Of a DNA stretch of 64,000 bases, positions 26,222 to 34,478 are shown in pieces; position 1 is the stretch's first letter, and each line of letters begins with the position of its first letter. The position numbers and the translations under genes were made by a program. The notes below the pieces were generated by a model. It did not search any database. It had not been told where the DNA came from and saw only the letters and a list, made by a program, of their open reading frames with translations. The DNA comes from an uncultured Desulfovibrionaceae bacterium. GTDB lineage: Bacteria > Desulfobacterota > Desulfovibrionia > Desulfovibrionales > Desulfovibrionaceae. The stretch is from positions 204,719 to 268,718 of the forward strand of contig CASGAP010000001.1 of assembly GCA_949299515.1 (NCBI GenBank). The letters run 5' to 3'.

Positions 26222-27587
26222 AGGACAATATGCTCACGTCATGGCTGAATTGTTCGAGAGCGTCGGCAAAGGCGAGGTCGGCTCCCGGATTGTTCCGCCG
26301 CTGCAGCCACAGGGCAAGTTCCAGAATGTCGGGTACTTCGGCAAGATTTTGATCGTATTTTGCAAGATATTGTTTTAAATCGTTTCTTGCATTATTGAGA
26401 CGGGAGCGGAGCTGTTCGGTTCTGATAGTGCTTTGCTTGATATTTTCTTCATAGGTACGGGCTATGGTTTTGTTTTCTCTGTTTTGTTCAAAGCCGAGCA
26501 GATTTTCCGCAAAATATTTTTCTTCTTCTTTCAGGCCGTTTTCAAGAGCGCGCAGATTTTGGATATTTTCCGCAAGCTGGGGTATGGCGTTCAGTTCCCG
26601 GATTGCGCGGGCATAGAGGAAACACAGGTCTGCATAGCTTTTAAACATGGATTGTATGGCGTGCGGCGGCATATTTTTTTGTTCCGCAGTTTGCTGCATA
26701 GCTTTAATCAGCAGGGGAGACAAATGGGAATAGAGCACGGGAATCATGCTTGCGTTGTAGGCATATTCCAAAACGCCGAGGCGTCCTTTGGCGTGTTCCA
26801 GTCCGTAAAGTCCCGTGCCGTAGCGTCTGTTTATTTTGGGCATGGTGACAGCCGCATATCCTTGTCCGTCTGTGTGTATCTTATAATTGTCAACAAGGTA
26901 CTCCGCCAAATCCTGAATGAAAAACAGCGTGACTACGGGGTCGAAGTTTGCGTCCGGCACAAGGGAGGAAAGCGTGCCCCGGCGGCTTGGCAGGGCGCTT
27001 TGTTCTTCATCGGTCAGTTCGGTGTTTTTGCTGCGCAGCGCTTCCAGTTTGGCAAGTTTTTCCTGTCTGTCGCGCTCCTGCGCCTGGCGTATTTCTTCCT
27101 CCGTGAGCATTCGGCGGCCGCTTTCAAGAGGATTTACGCTGTCCGGAGGCTGCAGGCTGAATCCGTCCGTATCCGTTTCTTCCGGCTGTGTGCTTTCGCT
27201 TTTGGGCGTCATGTCCACAACATTGAGATTTTGTTCGGTATTTTCTCGGGCGGCTGTTTGTGCTTTTTGGTCTGCGGCTGTCAGTTTTTCAAAAATTTCA
27301 TTGGCTGTTTGGTAGTGGGAACGGGCCGGTTCCGTATCGCCGTCGGTTTTTGTTTCGGCTTCGTTTCCGGAGTCCGGCTGAAAAATCGTGCTCGGGTTTG
27401 TGACAAAAGAATTGATTTGCTCCTTCGTTTTTTCGGATACAAAGGGAATTTCTATTTTTTGATTGGGGAATATGGCAAAGTAGGCTGCCGCGATAACGCC
27501 TGCAACCGCAAGCAGGGCAATAAGCAGAGAGAAAAAGGGAAATTTTTTCTTTGGGGCGTTTTCTTTCTGTTCCGGATTTTGGCTCAT
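26214..27587 (-). CDS. Hypothetical membrane-anchored protein
   Basis: 457 residues from ATG 27587 (GGAGAG upstream; the frame is open to a TTG at 27599). It has a short basic cytoplasmic N-terminus, one membrane segment (FFSLLIALLAVAGVIAAAYFA, about 17-37, quoted in part), a disordered Thr/Glu/Pro-rich linker to about residue 190, and a C-terminal helical region with a coiled coil (LENGLKEEEKYFAENLLGF ... RLNNARNDLKQYLAKYDQN). The bulk should lie in the periplasm. I do not recognise a family. It overlaps cobU and lies upstream of the flagellar genes; neither fact fixes a role. Confidence 0.75.
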   Translation of the reverse strand: MSQNPEQKENAPKKKFPFFSLLIALLAVAGVIAAAYFAIFPNQKIEIPFVSEKTKEQINSFVTNPSTIFQPDSGNEAETKTDGDTEPARSHYQTANEIFEKLTAADQKAQTAARENTEQNLNVVDMTPKSESTQPEETDTDGFSLQPPDSVNPLESGRRMLTEEEIRQAQERDRQEKLAKLEALRSKNTELTDEEQSALPSRRGTLSSLVPDANFDPVVTLFFIQDLAEYLVDNYKIHTDGQGYAAVTMPKINRRYGTGLYGLEHAKGRLGVLEYAYNASMIPVLYSHLSPLLIKAMQQTAEQKNMPPHAIQSMFKSYADLCFLYARAIRELNAIPQLAENIQNLRALENGLKEEEKYFAENLLGFEQNRENKTIARTYEENIKQSTIRTEQLRSRLNNARNDLKQYLAKYDQNLAEVPDILELALWLQRRNNPGADLAFADALEQFSHDVSILSYE

Positions 27588-27671
27588 AAAGCTCTCCAAA
27601 ATTTATAGTATATAGCTTAGTTAGCACAGATTTTATATTGTGTTAAGTTTTTATTTGCAGGGAAAATTTAA

Positions 27672-27702
27672 AATAAAAAAGGCTTAGTTTCCTAAGCCTT
27701 TT
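27672..27702 (-). terminator. Intrinsic terminator of tRNA-Leu
   Basis: AAGGCTTAG, loop TTTC, CTAAGCCTT with a T-run on the minus strand, just beyond the tRNA 3' end. Confidence 0.8.
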
Positions 27703-27710
27703 GAAATATC

Positions 27711-27797
27711 TGGTACCGGGAGCGAGACTTGAACTCGCAAGGGCGTACACCCGGCGGATTTTGAGTCCGCTGCGTCTACCAATTCCACCATCCCGGC
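27711..27797 (-). tRNA. tRNA-Leu(CAA)
   Basis: 87 bases with encoded CCA. The acceptor stem GCCGGGA pairs with TCCCGGT. The anticodon arm GCGGA-CTCAAAA-TCCGC has anticodon CAA. There is a long variable arm and a T arm with GTTCAAGTC. Class II shape fits leucine. Confidence 0.96.
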
Positions 27798-27809
27798 ACA
27801 GGCATTACA

Positions 27810-27836
27810 TTTATAGAAAAATTTTTGTGTTGTCAA
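27810..27836 (-). promoter_or_regulatory. Putative tRNA-Leu promoter
   Basis: Minus strand: perfect TTGACA and TATAAA separated by 15 bases, ending about 13 bases before the tRNA. The spacing is shorter than ideal. Confidence 0.5.
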
Positions 27837-27844
27837 GCAAAAGT

Positions 27845-28255
27845 TTATTTACGCTTTTTGTTTGCTTCGGCACTGCGTTTTTCCCACAGTTTCATTTCGC
27901 GCATTTTTTTTCTTCTTTCACGCTGCAGTTCTTTGCAGACAAGCGGAATTGTTTTTTTAATTCCCCATTTTTCACGGTAGGATTCTGCATCGAGGCCGTG
28001 CATTGCCAAGTGTTTTTTGGTGATGATTTTAAAGCTTTTGCCGCACTCAAGACAGGTGACTGTTTTTTCTTTTATGGATTTTGCGGGACTGATGTTCGGA
28101 TTGAGCGGTTCTTCCTGCTCTGCGGGAAATTCTTCGAGGCTGCGCAGGTGATGGGATAAATTTTTTACCATGGAAGTAATTTCTTCTTCGGACATAATGC
28201 GTACGGAAGCCTGCGCTTTTACTATTTCAAGAGCCTGTTTTAAATAATCGTCCAT
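27845..28255 (-). CDS. MucR/Ros family zinc-finger transcriptional regulator
   Basis: 136 residues. An N-terminal helical oligomerisation region (YLKQALEIVKAQASVRIMSEEE) is followed by the Ros/MucR zinc finger (CLECGKSFKIITKKHLAMHG, metal ligands two Cys and two His, about 77-96) and the conserved YREKWGIKK. A basic C-terminal tail (RERRKKMREMKLWEKR) follows. MucR proteins bind AT-rich DNA as H-NS-like silencers and activators of surface and virulence genes. Targets here are unknown; the AT-rich porin/recombinase locus is a reasonable candidate, by inference only. Confidence 0.9.
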   Translation of the reverse strand: MDDYLKQALEIVKAQASVRIMSEEEITSMVKNLSHHLRSLEEFPAEQEEPLNPNISPAKSIKEKTVTCLECGKSFKIITKKHLAMHGLDAESYREKWGIKKTIPLVCKELQRERRKKMREMKLWEKRSAEANKKRK

Positions 28256-28281
28256 AGGTATCCTCGTCTATGTTTTTTTTT

Positions 28282-28309
28282 AGTATACATCTTTAAAAAA
28301 AAATAGCAA
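28282..28309 (-). promoter_or_regulatory. Putative mucR promoter, -35 inside the asmA terminator
   Basis: Minus strand: TTGCTA, 16-base spacer, TATACT. The -35 box lies in the stem of the terminator at 28301-28334. Confidence 0.45.
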
Positions 28310-28334
28310 GTATCGGTGTTAACTTGCTATTTTT
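28294..28334 (-). terminator. Intrinsic terminator after the AsmA-family gene
   Basis: Minus strand: AAAATAGCAAGT and ACTTGCTATTTT pair around a loop of ~10 bases, followed by a long T-run. Confidence 0.75.
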
Positions 28335-28339
28335 AAAGA

Positions 28340-30355
28340 TTATTTGAAGAGCTTGCCGAGGCCTTCTTCCAGCAGTCTGCCGCCTTCTTTCAGGCCGCCG
28401 CCAATGGCTTTGCCGCCCTCCAGAACACCGCCGCCGACGGTTTTTCCGCCTTCGACAACGCCGCTGCCTAGGGCTTCGCCCGTGTTGAGCAGTCCTTTGC
28501 CGAGGACTTGCAGCTGTTTGCCTAAATCAAGCCCTATTTTGGGGTCGGCGTATGTGCCTGAAACCTTATAGGGGAAAACCAGTCCCTGTTTTTTCAGTTC
28601 CGCATTGCCCGCAAAATTGAGGCTTTGCTTTGCAAGATGCGTTGTGCCTGCGGCGGTTACGGAAATGGCAGGGCTGTCCACATAGCTGCTGTCGGTGGTC
28701 AGCAGACCGTTTTTAATGGTGAACGGAACATTCAGCTTGGTAAATTCGTAAAAATCCTGCAGGGTAAAGTTGAGCTGGAGCAGGTTGGTGATAAAAGGCA
28801 GGAGTTTTGTTTCTATGCGCAGGGCGGAGCCGCTGAGGTTTCCGCTGCCGTTGAGGGTATTCAGCGGGTCGGCGCTTTTAAAGGTCAGGCTGGATTTGGC
28901 GGACAGTTTGGCGTCAAGCGGGTTTTTGTCCGTCAGGCCTTTTGTCCATTTTTTTGTGTCCAGATTTTGTCCGTCAAGGCTTACGGAAATTAAATCCTTG
29001 GGTTCCAGTTCCAGTTTTGCGCTGAGCTGTATGCTTTCGTCTTCCTTGGTTACGGTAAGGGGTTTTATGGTTACGGTTTTTTCTTTGCCGCTGATTTTGC
29101 CGCTGATAAGGCTGTGTACGGCATCAACGGTATAGGTGTTGTAATGGATTTTGCTTGCATCGGCGGTAATGTTGAAAGTCAGGTTTGTGCCGCTGCTTTG
29201 GGCTGTTTTTTTATTTTCTGCGGTGCCGGCTGTTTTGGCGGCCGTTTTTTTGGCGGAACCGTTTGCCGTGCTTTGGGGCAGATAGTCCTGAATTTTCAGA
29301 TTTTCCGCATAGACTTTGGCCTGCAGGTCTTTTTTCTGCATATCATAGCGGCCGCTTAGCTTGATAATGCCGTCATGAACGTTGGCAAGCAGTTCTTTCA
29401 GGGTTATGTCCGCGGGCGTGTTGCTGAGGGCTGCTTGTATTTTTACGCTTTTGGGCAGATTGGCGAAACGCGTGTCTGCCAGGAAGTTTTCCTGTATCGC
29501 TGCGGGAAAAAGTTCGCCGTCAACGGTAAGATTGCCTTTTTTGTCATCGCCGCTGCCTTTGAGGGTCAGTTCGGCAAAGGGACTTTTAATGACGCCGTTG
29601 AGGCTTTCGATGACGAACGGTTTAAAGTTCACGGAGCTTTCTGCTGTAACGTCAACGGGCTGTGTGAACGGAAATCCTTTTACCGGAGTGAAATTAAAGG
29701 TTTTGATGTCGTACTCCAGGCTTTGCCCCATAAACAAAAAGCCGATGTCCGTATTCAGGCTGAAAGCGATGTCCTGGCTTTTGTCTTTGTAGGCTGCGTT
29801 TCCCTGCAGGGTTACGGAGGAGTTTTTGTTGATGCCGAAATCTTCGATCTGCGCGTTGATATTGTTCAGCGCAACCTGCATGGAGCTGTCTTTGTACTTG
29901 ATGTTGCTGTTGGTTACGGATATTTTCGCGGGCACAAGGGCGAAAATTTCTTCCAGGGTTTTGGGCTGCTGCGCTTCGGTGGTATTTTCCTGTTTCTGCT
30001 GTGCGCTGTTTTTGTCTGAAACTGCGGCATAGTCAAGGTTCAGGGCGTCAACGGCCACGGAATTGATCTGTACGGTGCCGGACAGGAGCTTAAACAAGGA
30101 TACGTTTACGGAAGCGCTGTTGAAAGTCAGGGAGAAATCCGGCGCTTTCAGCGAAGATTTTCCCGCGCTGACGCTGAGAGAGGGGAATACGCTGATTTTC
30201 GGAAGCTGTTCCGTTTCCAGTTTGGCATTGAGGCTGCTTTCCAGTATTTCGCTTACTTTTTGTATGATAAAGTCGCTCTTGGTATTGACGAAAACGGTTA
30301 ACCCGCCGAAAATGAGAATAAGGACGGCAGCTAATCCTATAAGAACTTTTTTCAT
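28340..30355 (-). CDS. AsmA family protein with glycine-rich repeat tail
   Basis: 671 residues from ATG 30355 (GAGGT upstream). One N-terminal membrane helix (KKVLIGLAAVLILIFGGLTV) anchors a large periplasmic beta-rich domain typical of AsmA/TamB-like proteins (VSEILESSLNAKLETEQLP; SPAISVTAAGTTHLAKQSLN). These bridge-like proteins help move phospholipids or assemble the outer membrane. The last ~45 residues repeat an EGGK-(T/A)-(V/I)-GGG unit about three times before LEEGLGKLFK, which is unusual. A Lys/Ala/Thr-rich insert lies near residue 380. Monocistronic with its own terminator. Confidence 0.85.
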   Translation of the reverse strand: MKKVLIGLAAVLILIFGGLTVFVNTKSDFIIQKVSEILESSLNAKLETEQLPKISVFPSLSVSAGKSSLKAPDFSLTFNSASVNVSLFKLLSGTVQINSVAVDALNLDYAAVSDKNSAQQKQENTTEAQQPKTLEEIFALVPAKISVTNSNIKYKDSSMQVALNNINAQIEDFGINKNSSVTLQGNAAYKDKSQDIAFSLNTDIGFLFMGQSLEYDIKTFNFTPVKGFPFTQPVDVTAESSVNFKPFVIESLNGVIKSPFAELTLKGSGDDKKGNLTVDGELFPAAIQENFLADTRFANLPKSVKIQAALSNTPADITLKELLANVHDGIIKLSGRYDMQKKDLQAKVYAENLKIQDYLPQSTANGSAKKTAAKTAGTAENKKTAQSSGTNLTFNITADASKIHYNTYTVDAVHSLISGKISGKEKTVTIKPLTVTKEDESIQLSAKLELEPKDLISVSLDGQNLDTKKWTKGLTDKNPLDAKLSAKSSLTFKSADPLNTLNGSGNLSGSALRIETKLLPFITNLLQLNFTLQDFYEFTKLNVPFTIKNGLLTTDSSYVDSPAISVTAAGTTHLAKQSLNFAGNAELKKQGLVFPYKVSGTYADPKIGLDLGKQLQVLGKGLLNTGEALGSGVVEGGKTVGGGVLEGGKAIGGGLKEGGRLLEEGLGKLFK

Positions 30356-30509
30356 GATATGTACCTCATTCTGTGCTGTTTGTTTGTTATCCTTTATAAC
30401 TGCATAGCGCATTCTTTTATACGTGTCAAAAACAGGCTTTGCGGCAGCGGATTGTAACCTGCTGAAAACGCATGGTTTAAAAAATATTTTATTTTTTTTG
30501 GATTTTTGC

Positions 30510-30538
30510 TTGACTTTGCATGGGGCTTGATATACAAA
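30510..30538 (+). promoter_or_regulatory. Putative promoter of the tRNA-Lys pair
   Basis: TTGACT, 17 bases, TACAAA (or TATACA at 15), ending 11 bases before the first tRNA. Confidence 0.5.
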
Positions 30539-30549
30539 ATCCTCTCGTT

Positions 30550-30625
30550 GGGGTGTTAACTCAGTCGGTAGAGTACCTGCCTTTTAAGCAGAGAGTCGCA
30601 GGTTCGAATCCTGCACACCCCACCA
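30550..30625 (+). tRNA. tRNA-Lys(TTT), first copy
   Basis: 76 bases with encoded CCA. Acceptor GGGGTGT pairs with ACACCCC. The anticodon loop CTTTTAA gives anticodon TTT. The T arm contains GGTTCGAATCC. Confidence 0.96.
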
Positions 30626-30672
30626 CGAATTTTCAAGCCCTGCTTTTGCGGAGGCTTTTTATGCGACCTTTC

Positions 30673-30748
30673 GGGGTGTTAACTCAGTCGGTAGAGTACC
30701 TGCCTTTTAAGCAGAGAGTCGCAGGTTCGAATCCTGCACACCCCACCA
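30673..30748 (+). tRNA. tRNA-Lys(TTT), second copy
   Basis: Identical over all 76 bases to the copy 47 bases upstream, so a recent tandem duplication or gene conversion is likely. The terminator at 30755 ends the pair. Confidence 0.96.
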
Positions 30749-30754
30749 TTTTTC

Positions 30755-30777
30755 AGCCACGTAACGTGGCTTTTTTT
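30755..30777 (+). terminator. Intrinsic terminator after the tRNA-Lys pair
   Basis: AGCCACG, loop TAA, CGTGGCT, then a T-run. Confidence 0.88.
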
Positions 30778-30881
30778 ATTTAATCGGATTTATGCCGCTT
30801 CAGTTCCCGCGGATTTTTTTTATTTGATTATATTGCTTAACATATTTGTTTTATTATATTTAAATAGATAGGAAAGAGTCT

Positions 30882-30909
30882 TTGCGTTTTGTGCGGTTTG
30901 TGCTATGAT
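30882..30909 (+). promoter_or_regulatory. Putative promoter for the rfbBAC operon
   Basis: TTGCGT, 16-base spacer, TATGAT, about 85 bases before rfbB in an AT-rich gap. Confidence 0.5.
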
Positions 30910-30995
30910 TGCCGTATAAAAGTATTTGACAATATGCCGCAGCGCCTTTGCGGACTGTGCCTGCGGAAGCGCCGCGCAGAAAATAAGGGAAACAT

Positions 30996-32063
30996 ATGAA
31001 AACAATATTGGTTACGGGCGGAGCCGGATTTATCGGTTCCTGCTATGTGCTTATGGCCGTAAAAAACGGCTTCCGCGTTATTAATCTGGATAAGCTGACG
31101 TATTCCGGAAATTTGGAAAATCTTGCCGAAATACAGAATGATTCCCGGCATATTTTTGTCCGCGGCGATATCGGCAATTACGAATTGGTACAGCACCTGT
31201 GCCGCGAATATCTTCCCGATTATGTCGTGAACTTTGCGGCGGAAAGTCATGTGGACAGGTCCATTCTCGATCCCGAGGCTTTTGTGCGCACCAATGTTCT
31301 GGGCACCTGCACGCTGCTGCGGGCGGTCAAGGAATGGCGCGACGGTTTGGACAGTGCGGGAGAGCTGTATAAAAATTTCCGTTTTCTGCACGTTTCCACT
31401 GATGAAGTGTTCGGCGCGCTGCAGCCGGGCGATCCCGCCTTTACGGAAAAAACCGCTTTTGCGCCCAACAGTCCGTATTCGGCCAGCAAGGCTTCCAGCG
31501 ACCATTTTGTGCGTGCTTATTATGAAACGTACGGTTTTCCGTGCCTTATTACCAATAGTTCCAACAACTACGGTCCCCGCCAGTTTCCCGAAAAGCTTAT
31601 TCCGCTGGTTACGCTGAATGCCCTGAAAAGAAAGCCGCTTCCCGTATACGGAACAGGCGAAAACATCCGTGACTGGCTGCACGTGGAAGACCACTGCGAA
31701 GCCATTCATACCGTATTATTAAAAGGCAGCGTCGGGGAAACCTACTGCATAGGCGGCAGCAGCGAGAGAACCAATATCGAAGTCGTGCGGGCAATCTGCG
31801 CCGTTTTGGATGAGCTTCGCCCCCATGCGGACGGCAAATACGAAGAACTCATTACTTTTGTGAAGGACAGGCTCGGCCATGATTTCCGCTATGCCATAGA
31901 CTGCGGCAAAATAAAAACGCAGCTTGGCTGGGAACCGAAGCATACGTTTGAGGAAGGGCTTGCCGCAACCGTGAAATGGTATTTGGACAACGAGGCCTGG
32001 ACGCAGAATGTGCAGAGCGGGGAATACCGCCGCTGGCTGGAAAAAAACTATACGGGAAGATAA
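30996..32063 (+). CDS. rfbB: dTDP-glucose 4,6-dehydratase
   Basis: 355 residues, short-chain dehydrogenase fold. The NAD-binding GGAGFIGS is at 8-15, [11 protein letters not shown] follows, the active-site region is HVSTDEVFG, and the catalytic YSASK is near residue 165. It converts dTDP-glucose to dTDP-4-keto-6-deoxyglucose, the branch point for L-rhamnose and other deoxysugars of surface polysaccharides. First of rfbB-rfbA-rfbC; rfbA starts one base after its stop. Confidence 0.96.
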   Translation: MKTILVTGGAGFIGSCYVLMAVKNGFRVINLDKLTYSGNLENLAEIQNDSRHIFVRGDIGNYELVQHLCREYLPDYVVNFAAESHVDRSILDPEAFVRTNVLGTCTLLRAVKEWRDGLDSAGELYKNFRFLHVSTDEVFGALQPGDPAFTEKTAFAPNSPYSASKASSDHFVRAYYETYGFPCLITNSSNNYGPRQFPEKLIPLVTLNALKRKPLPVYGTGENIRDWLHVEDHCEAIHTVLLKGSVGETYCIGGSSERTNIEVVRAICAVLDELRPHADGKYEELITFVKDRLGHDFRYAIDCGKIKTQLGWEPKHTFEEGLAATVKWYLDNEAWTQNVQSGEYRRWLEKNYTGR

Positions 32064-32064
32064 T

Positions 32065-32943
32065 ATGAGCGAATGGGTAGGCATAATTTTGGCAGGCGGT
32101 TCCGGAACCCGTCTGTATCCGATGACAAAGAGCGTAAGCAAGCAGCTTATGCCCATTTATGACAAGCCGATGATTTATTATCCTCTGTCTGTGCTCATGC
32201 AGGCGGATATTCGGGAAATCGTGATTATTTCTACGCCCGAACATTTGCATTTGTTCAGGGATTTGCTCGGTGACGGCAAAGATTACGGCTGCACGTTCCA
32301 TTATGTCGTACAGGCCAGGCCCGAAGGGCTTGCTCAGGCGTTTTTGCTTGCGGAGCCGTACATTCAGGGAAAAAATACCTGTTTGATCTTGGGTGATAAT
32401 ATTTTCTTCGGTACGGGACTTGTTGAAAAAGCCCTGCACGCCAAAACTAAAGAAAGCGGCGCCACGGTTTTCGGCTATCATGTCAATGATCCCGAACGCT
32501 ACGGCGTAGTGGAGTTTGACGAAAATTTCAAGGCTGTCAGCATTGAGGAAAAGCCGAAAAATCCCAAATCAAACTATGCTGTCACAGGATTGTATTTTTA
32601 CGACGGCCGGGTGCTGGACATAGCCAAAAGCATTAAGCCTTCCGCACGCGGCGAGCTGGAAATTACCGATGTCAATAAAATTTACCTGGAAAACGATCTG
32701 CTGAACGTGGAACTTTTGGGACGCGGCATTGCCTGGCTGGACACGGGAACTCATGAGTCCCTGCTGGAGGCAAGCTCTTTTGTCCATGCCGTGGAAAAGC
32801 GCCAAGGCCTGAAAATAGCCTGTATTGAAGAAATTGCCTGGCGGAACGGATATATAACCGACGAAGACGTGCTGCGTCTTGCCAAACCCATGGAAAAAAA
32901 CGAATACGGCCGGTATCTGCTGCAGCTGGTGAAGGATAAATAG
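32065..32943 (+). CDS. rfbA: Glucose-1-phosphate thymidylyltransferase
   Basis: 292 residues. The nucleotidyltransferase motif [11 protein letters not shown] (11-21) is followed by [19 protein letters not shown] and then [10 protein letters not shown], with [19 protein letters not shown] further on. The enzyme joins dTTP and glucose-1-phosphate to give dTDP-glucose, the RfbB substrate. The start ATG 32065 directly follows the rfbB stop; an upstream frame inside rfbB is rejected. dTDP-rhamnose feedback is usual in the family. Confidence 0.97.
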   Translation: MSEWVGIILAGGSGTRLYPMTKSVSKQLMPIYDKPMIYYPLSVLMQADIREIVIISTPEHLHLFRDLLGDGKDYGCTFHYVVQARPEGLAQAFLLAEPYIQGKNTCLILGDNIFFGTGLVEKALHAKTKESGATVFGYHVNDPERYGVVEFDENFKAVSIEEKPKNPKSNYAVTGLYFYDGRVLDIAKSIKPSARGELEITDVNKIYLENDLLNVELLGRGIAWLDTGTHESLLEASSFVHAVEKRQGLKIACIEEIAWRNGYITDEDVLRLAKPMEKNEYGRYLLQLVKDK

Positions 32944-32951
32944 GAAACGTT

Positions 32952-33497
32952 ATGGAAGTTATACAAACCCCCATTCAGGGCGTTATGCTGATAAAGCCGA
33001 AAGTGTTCGGCGATCACCGCGGTCTTTTTGTGGAAACATGGCAGAAAAAACGCTATGAAGAAATCGGCATACACTATCCCTTTGTGCAGGACAACCATTC
33101 CCGTTCCGTGTACGGGGTTTTGCGCGGTCTGCACTACCAGAAGGAATGTCCGCAGGGCAAGCTTGTTTCCGTTTCTTTGGGATCTGTTTTTGACGTGGCC
33201 GTGGATATCCGTCCGGGGTCGTCCACTTTCGGGCAGTGGTACGGCGTTGAACTGAGCGCGGAAAATCAGTGGCAGCTGTGGATAGAGCCGGGGCTTGCCC
33301 ACGGTTTTGCCGTAACCAGCGAAATTGCCCATTTCCATTATAAATGCACGGATTATTATCACCCCGAATTTGAGGCGTCCATTTATTACGCCGATCCGGA
33401 TATCAATATCGACTGGGGCATTGCCGCGCCTGTGCTTTCGGAAAAAGACAAGGCTGCGCAAAGTTTTGCGGCATACTGCCGTTCTTTGGGATTGTAG
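32952..33497 (+). CDS. rfbC: dTDP-4-dehydrorhamnose 3,5-epimerase
   Basis: 181 residues, cupin fold. Conserved QDNHSRS (46-52) and VLRGLHYQ with catalytic H61; SVFDVAVDIRPGSSTFGQW follows, then PGLAHGFAV and YKCTDYYHPE with the usual Tyr. The enzyme epimerises dTDP-4-keto-6-deoxyglucose at C3 and C5. It sits eight bases after rfbA. The reductase gene rfbD, needed to finish dTDP-L-rhamnose, does not follow; bioB does. Confidence 0.96.
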   Translation: MEVIQTPIQGVMLIKPKVFGDHRGLFVETWQKKRYEEIGIHYPFVQDNHSRSVYGVLRGLHYQKECPQGKLVSVSLGSVFDVAVDIRPGSSTFGQWYGVELSAENQWQLWIEPGLAHGFAVTSEIAHFHYKCTDYYHPEFEASIYYADPDINIDWGIAAPVLSEKDKAAQSFAAYCRSLGL

Positions 33498-33506
33498 GCG
33501 GCTGTT

Positions 33507-34475
33507 ATGGATTTGTCTGTACAGGCAGAACAGCTTGCCGTCCGCATTCTTGACGGTGCCGTGCCCGAAAGGGAAGAAATTCTTCGGATCGCCGCGGCAG
33601 ACGTGCAGGTGCTGGCAGGCTTGGCCGACGGCATACGCAGGCATTTTTGCGGAAATTCCGCGGATATTTGCTGTATTGTCAACGCAAAAAGCGGCCGCTG
33701 CTCGGAAAACTGCAAATTCTGCGCCCAGTCTTCCTTTTACCGGACAGAGGCGGAAGAATATCCTTTGGTAAGCACGCAAACGGTGCTGGAACACGCGGAA
33801 AGAGCAGAGCAGGCGGGCATTATGCGCTATTCTTTGGTCTGTTCGGGCCGCAAGCCCGCAAAAGCGGATATGCCCAAGCTTGAGGAGTTTTTGGGAAGAC
33901 TGAAGCAGGAACGCCGCATAGGCCGCTGCGCTTCCCTCGGACTTTTGGAGGAAGAGGAATATCTGCGGCTTAAGGAAAAAGGGCTGGAGCGCGTGCACAA
34001 TAACCTGGAAAGTTCCCGCGCGTATTTTCCCAATGTCTGTACAACCCATACGTTTGACGATAAAATCCGTTCCATACGGCTGGCCCAAAAATGCGGACTG
34101 GAAGTCTGCAGCGGCGGCATATGGGGGCTTGGCGAAAGCTTGGAGGACAGGCTGGATATGGCGTTTGTTCTGTGTGAACTGGGAATTTTGTCCGTGCCTA
34201 TTAACATTTTGTTCCCGATAGCCGGCACGCCTTATGAGCAGAACGCTCCGCTTGCTTATGACGAAATTATCCGTTCTTTGGCCTTGTACCGCTTTATTCT
34301 GCCCGCGGCGTTTCTGCGGCTTGCGGGAGGCAGAAAACTTTTGCCCGACAGCGGCAGGCGCTGTTTTGAAAGCGGCGCTAATGCGATGATTACGGGCGAT
34401 ATGCTGACAACGCGCGGAGTCGGCGTCGAAGAAGACAAAAAAATGCTGAAAGCGCTCGGTTTCAGCGCGGAGTAA
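33507..34475 (+). CDS. bioB: Biotin synthase
   Basis: 322 residues, radical-SAM TIM barrel. The cluster cysteines C65, C69 and C72 are in RCSENCKFCAQS; further on come HNLESSRAYFPN, CSGGIWGLGE and RLAGGRK, the last including the Arg that helps bind the [2Fe-2S] cluster. BioB inserts sulfur into dethiobiotin using S-adenosylmethionine. It is wedged between rfbC and tlyA with gaps of nine and three bases, so it is probably co-transcribed with sugar-nucleotide genes, an odd grouping. Confidence 0.94.
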   Translation: MDLSVQAEQLAVRILDGAVPEREEILRIAAADVQVLAGLADGIRRHFCGNSADICCIVNAKSGRCSENCKFCAQSSFYRTEAEEYPLVSTQTVLEHAERAEQAGIMRYSLVCSGRKPAKADMPKLEEFLGRLKQERRIGRCASLGLLEEEEYLRLKEKGLERVHNNLESSRAYFPNVCTTHTFDDKIRSIRLAQKCGLEVCSGGIWGLGESLEDRLDMAFVLCELGILSVPINILFPIAGTPYEQNAPLAYDEIIRSLALYRFILPAAFLRLAGGRKLLPDSGRRCFESGANAMITGDMLTTRGVGVEEDKKMLKALGFSAE

Positions 34476-34478
34476 ACA

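Noticed and set aside
30520..30783. 87-codon open frame over the tRNA-Lys pair
   Set aside because: Its internal protein repeat is just the two tRNA genes read as codons.
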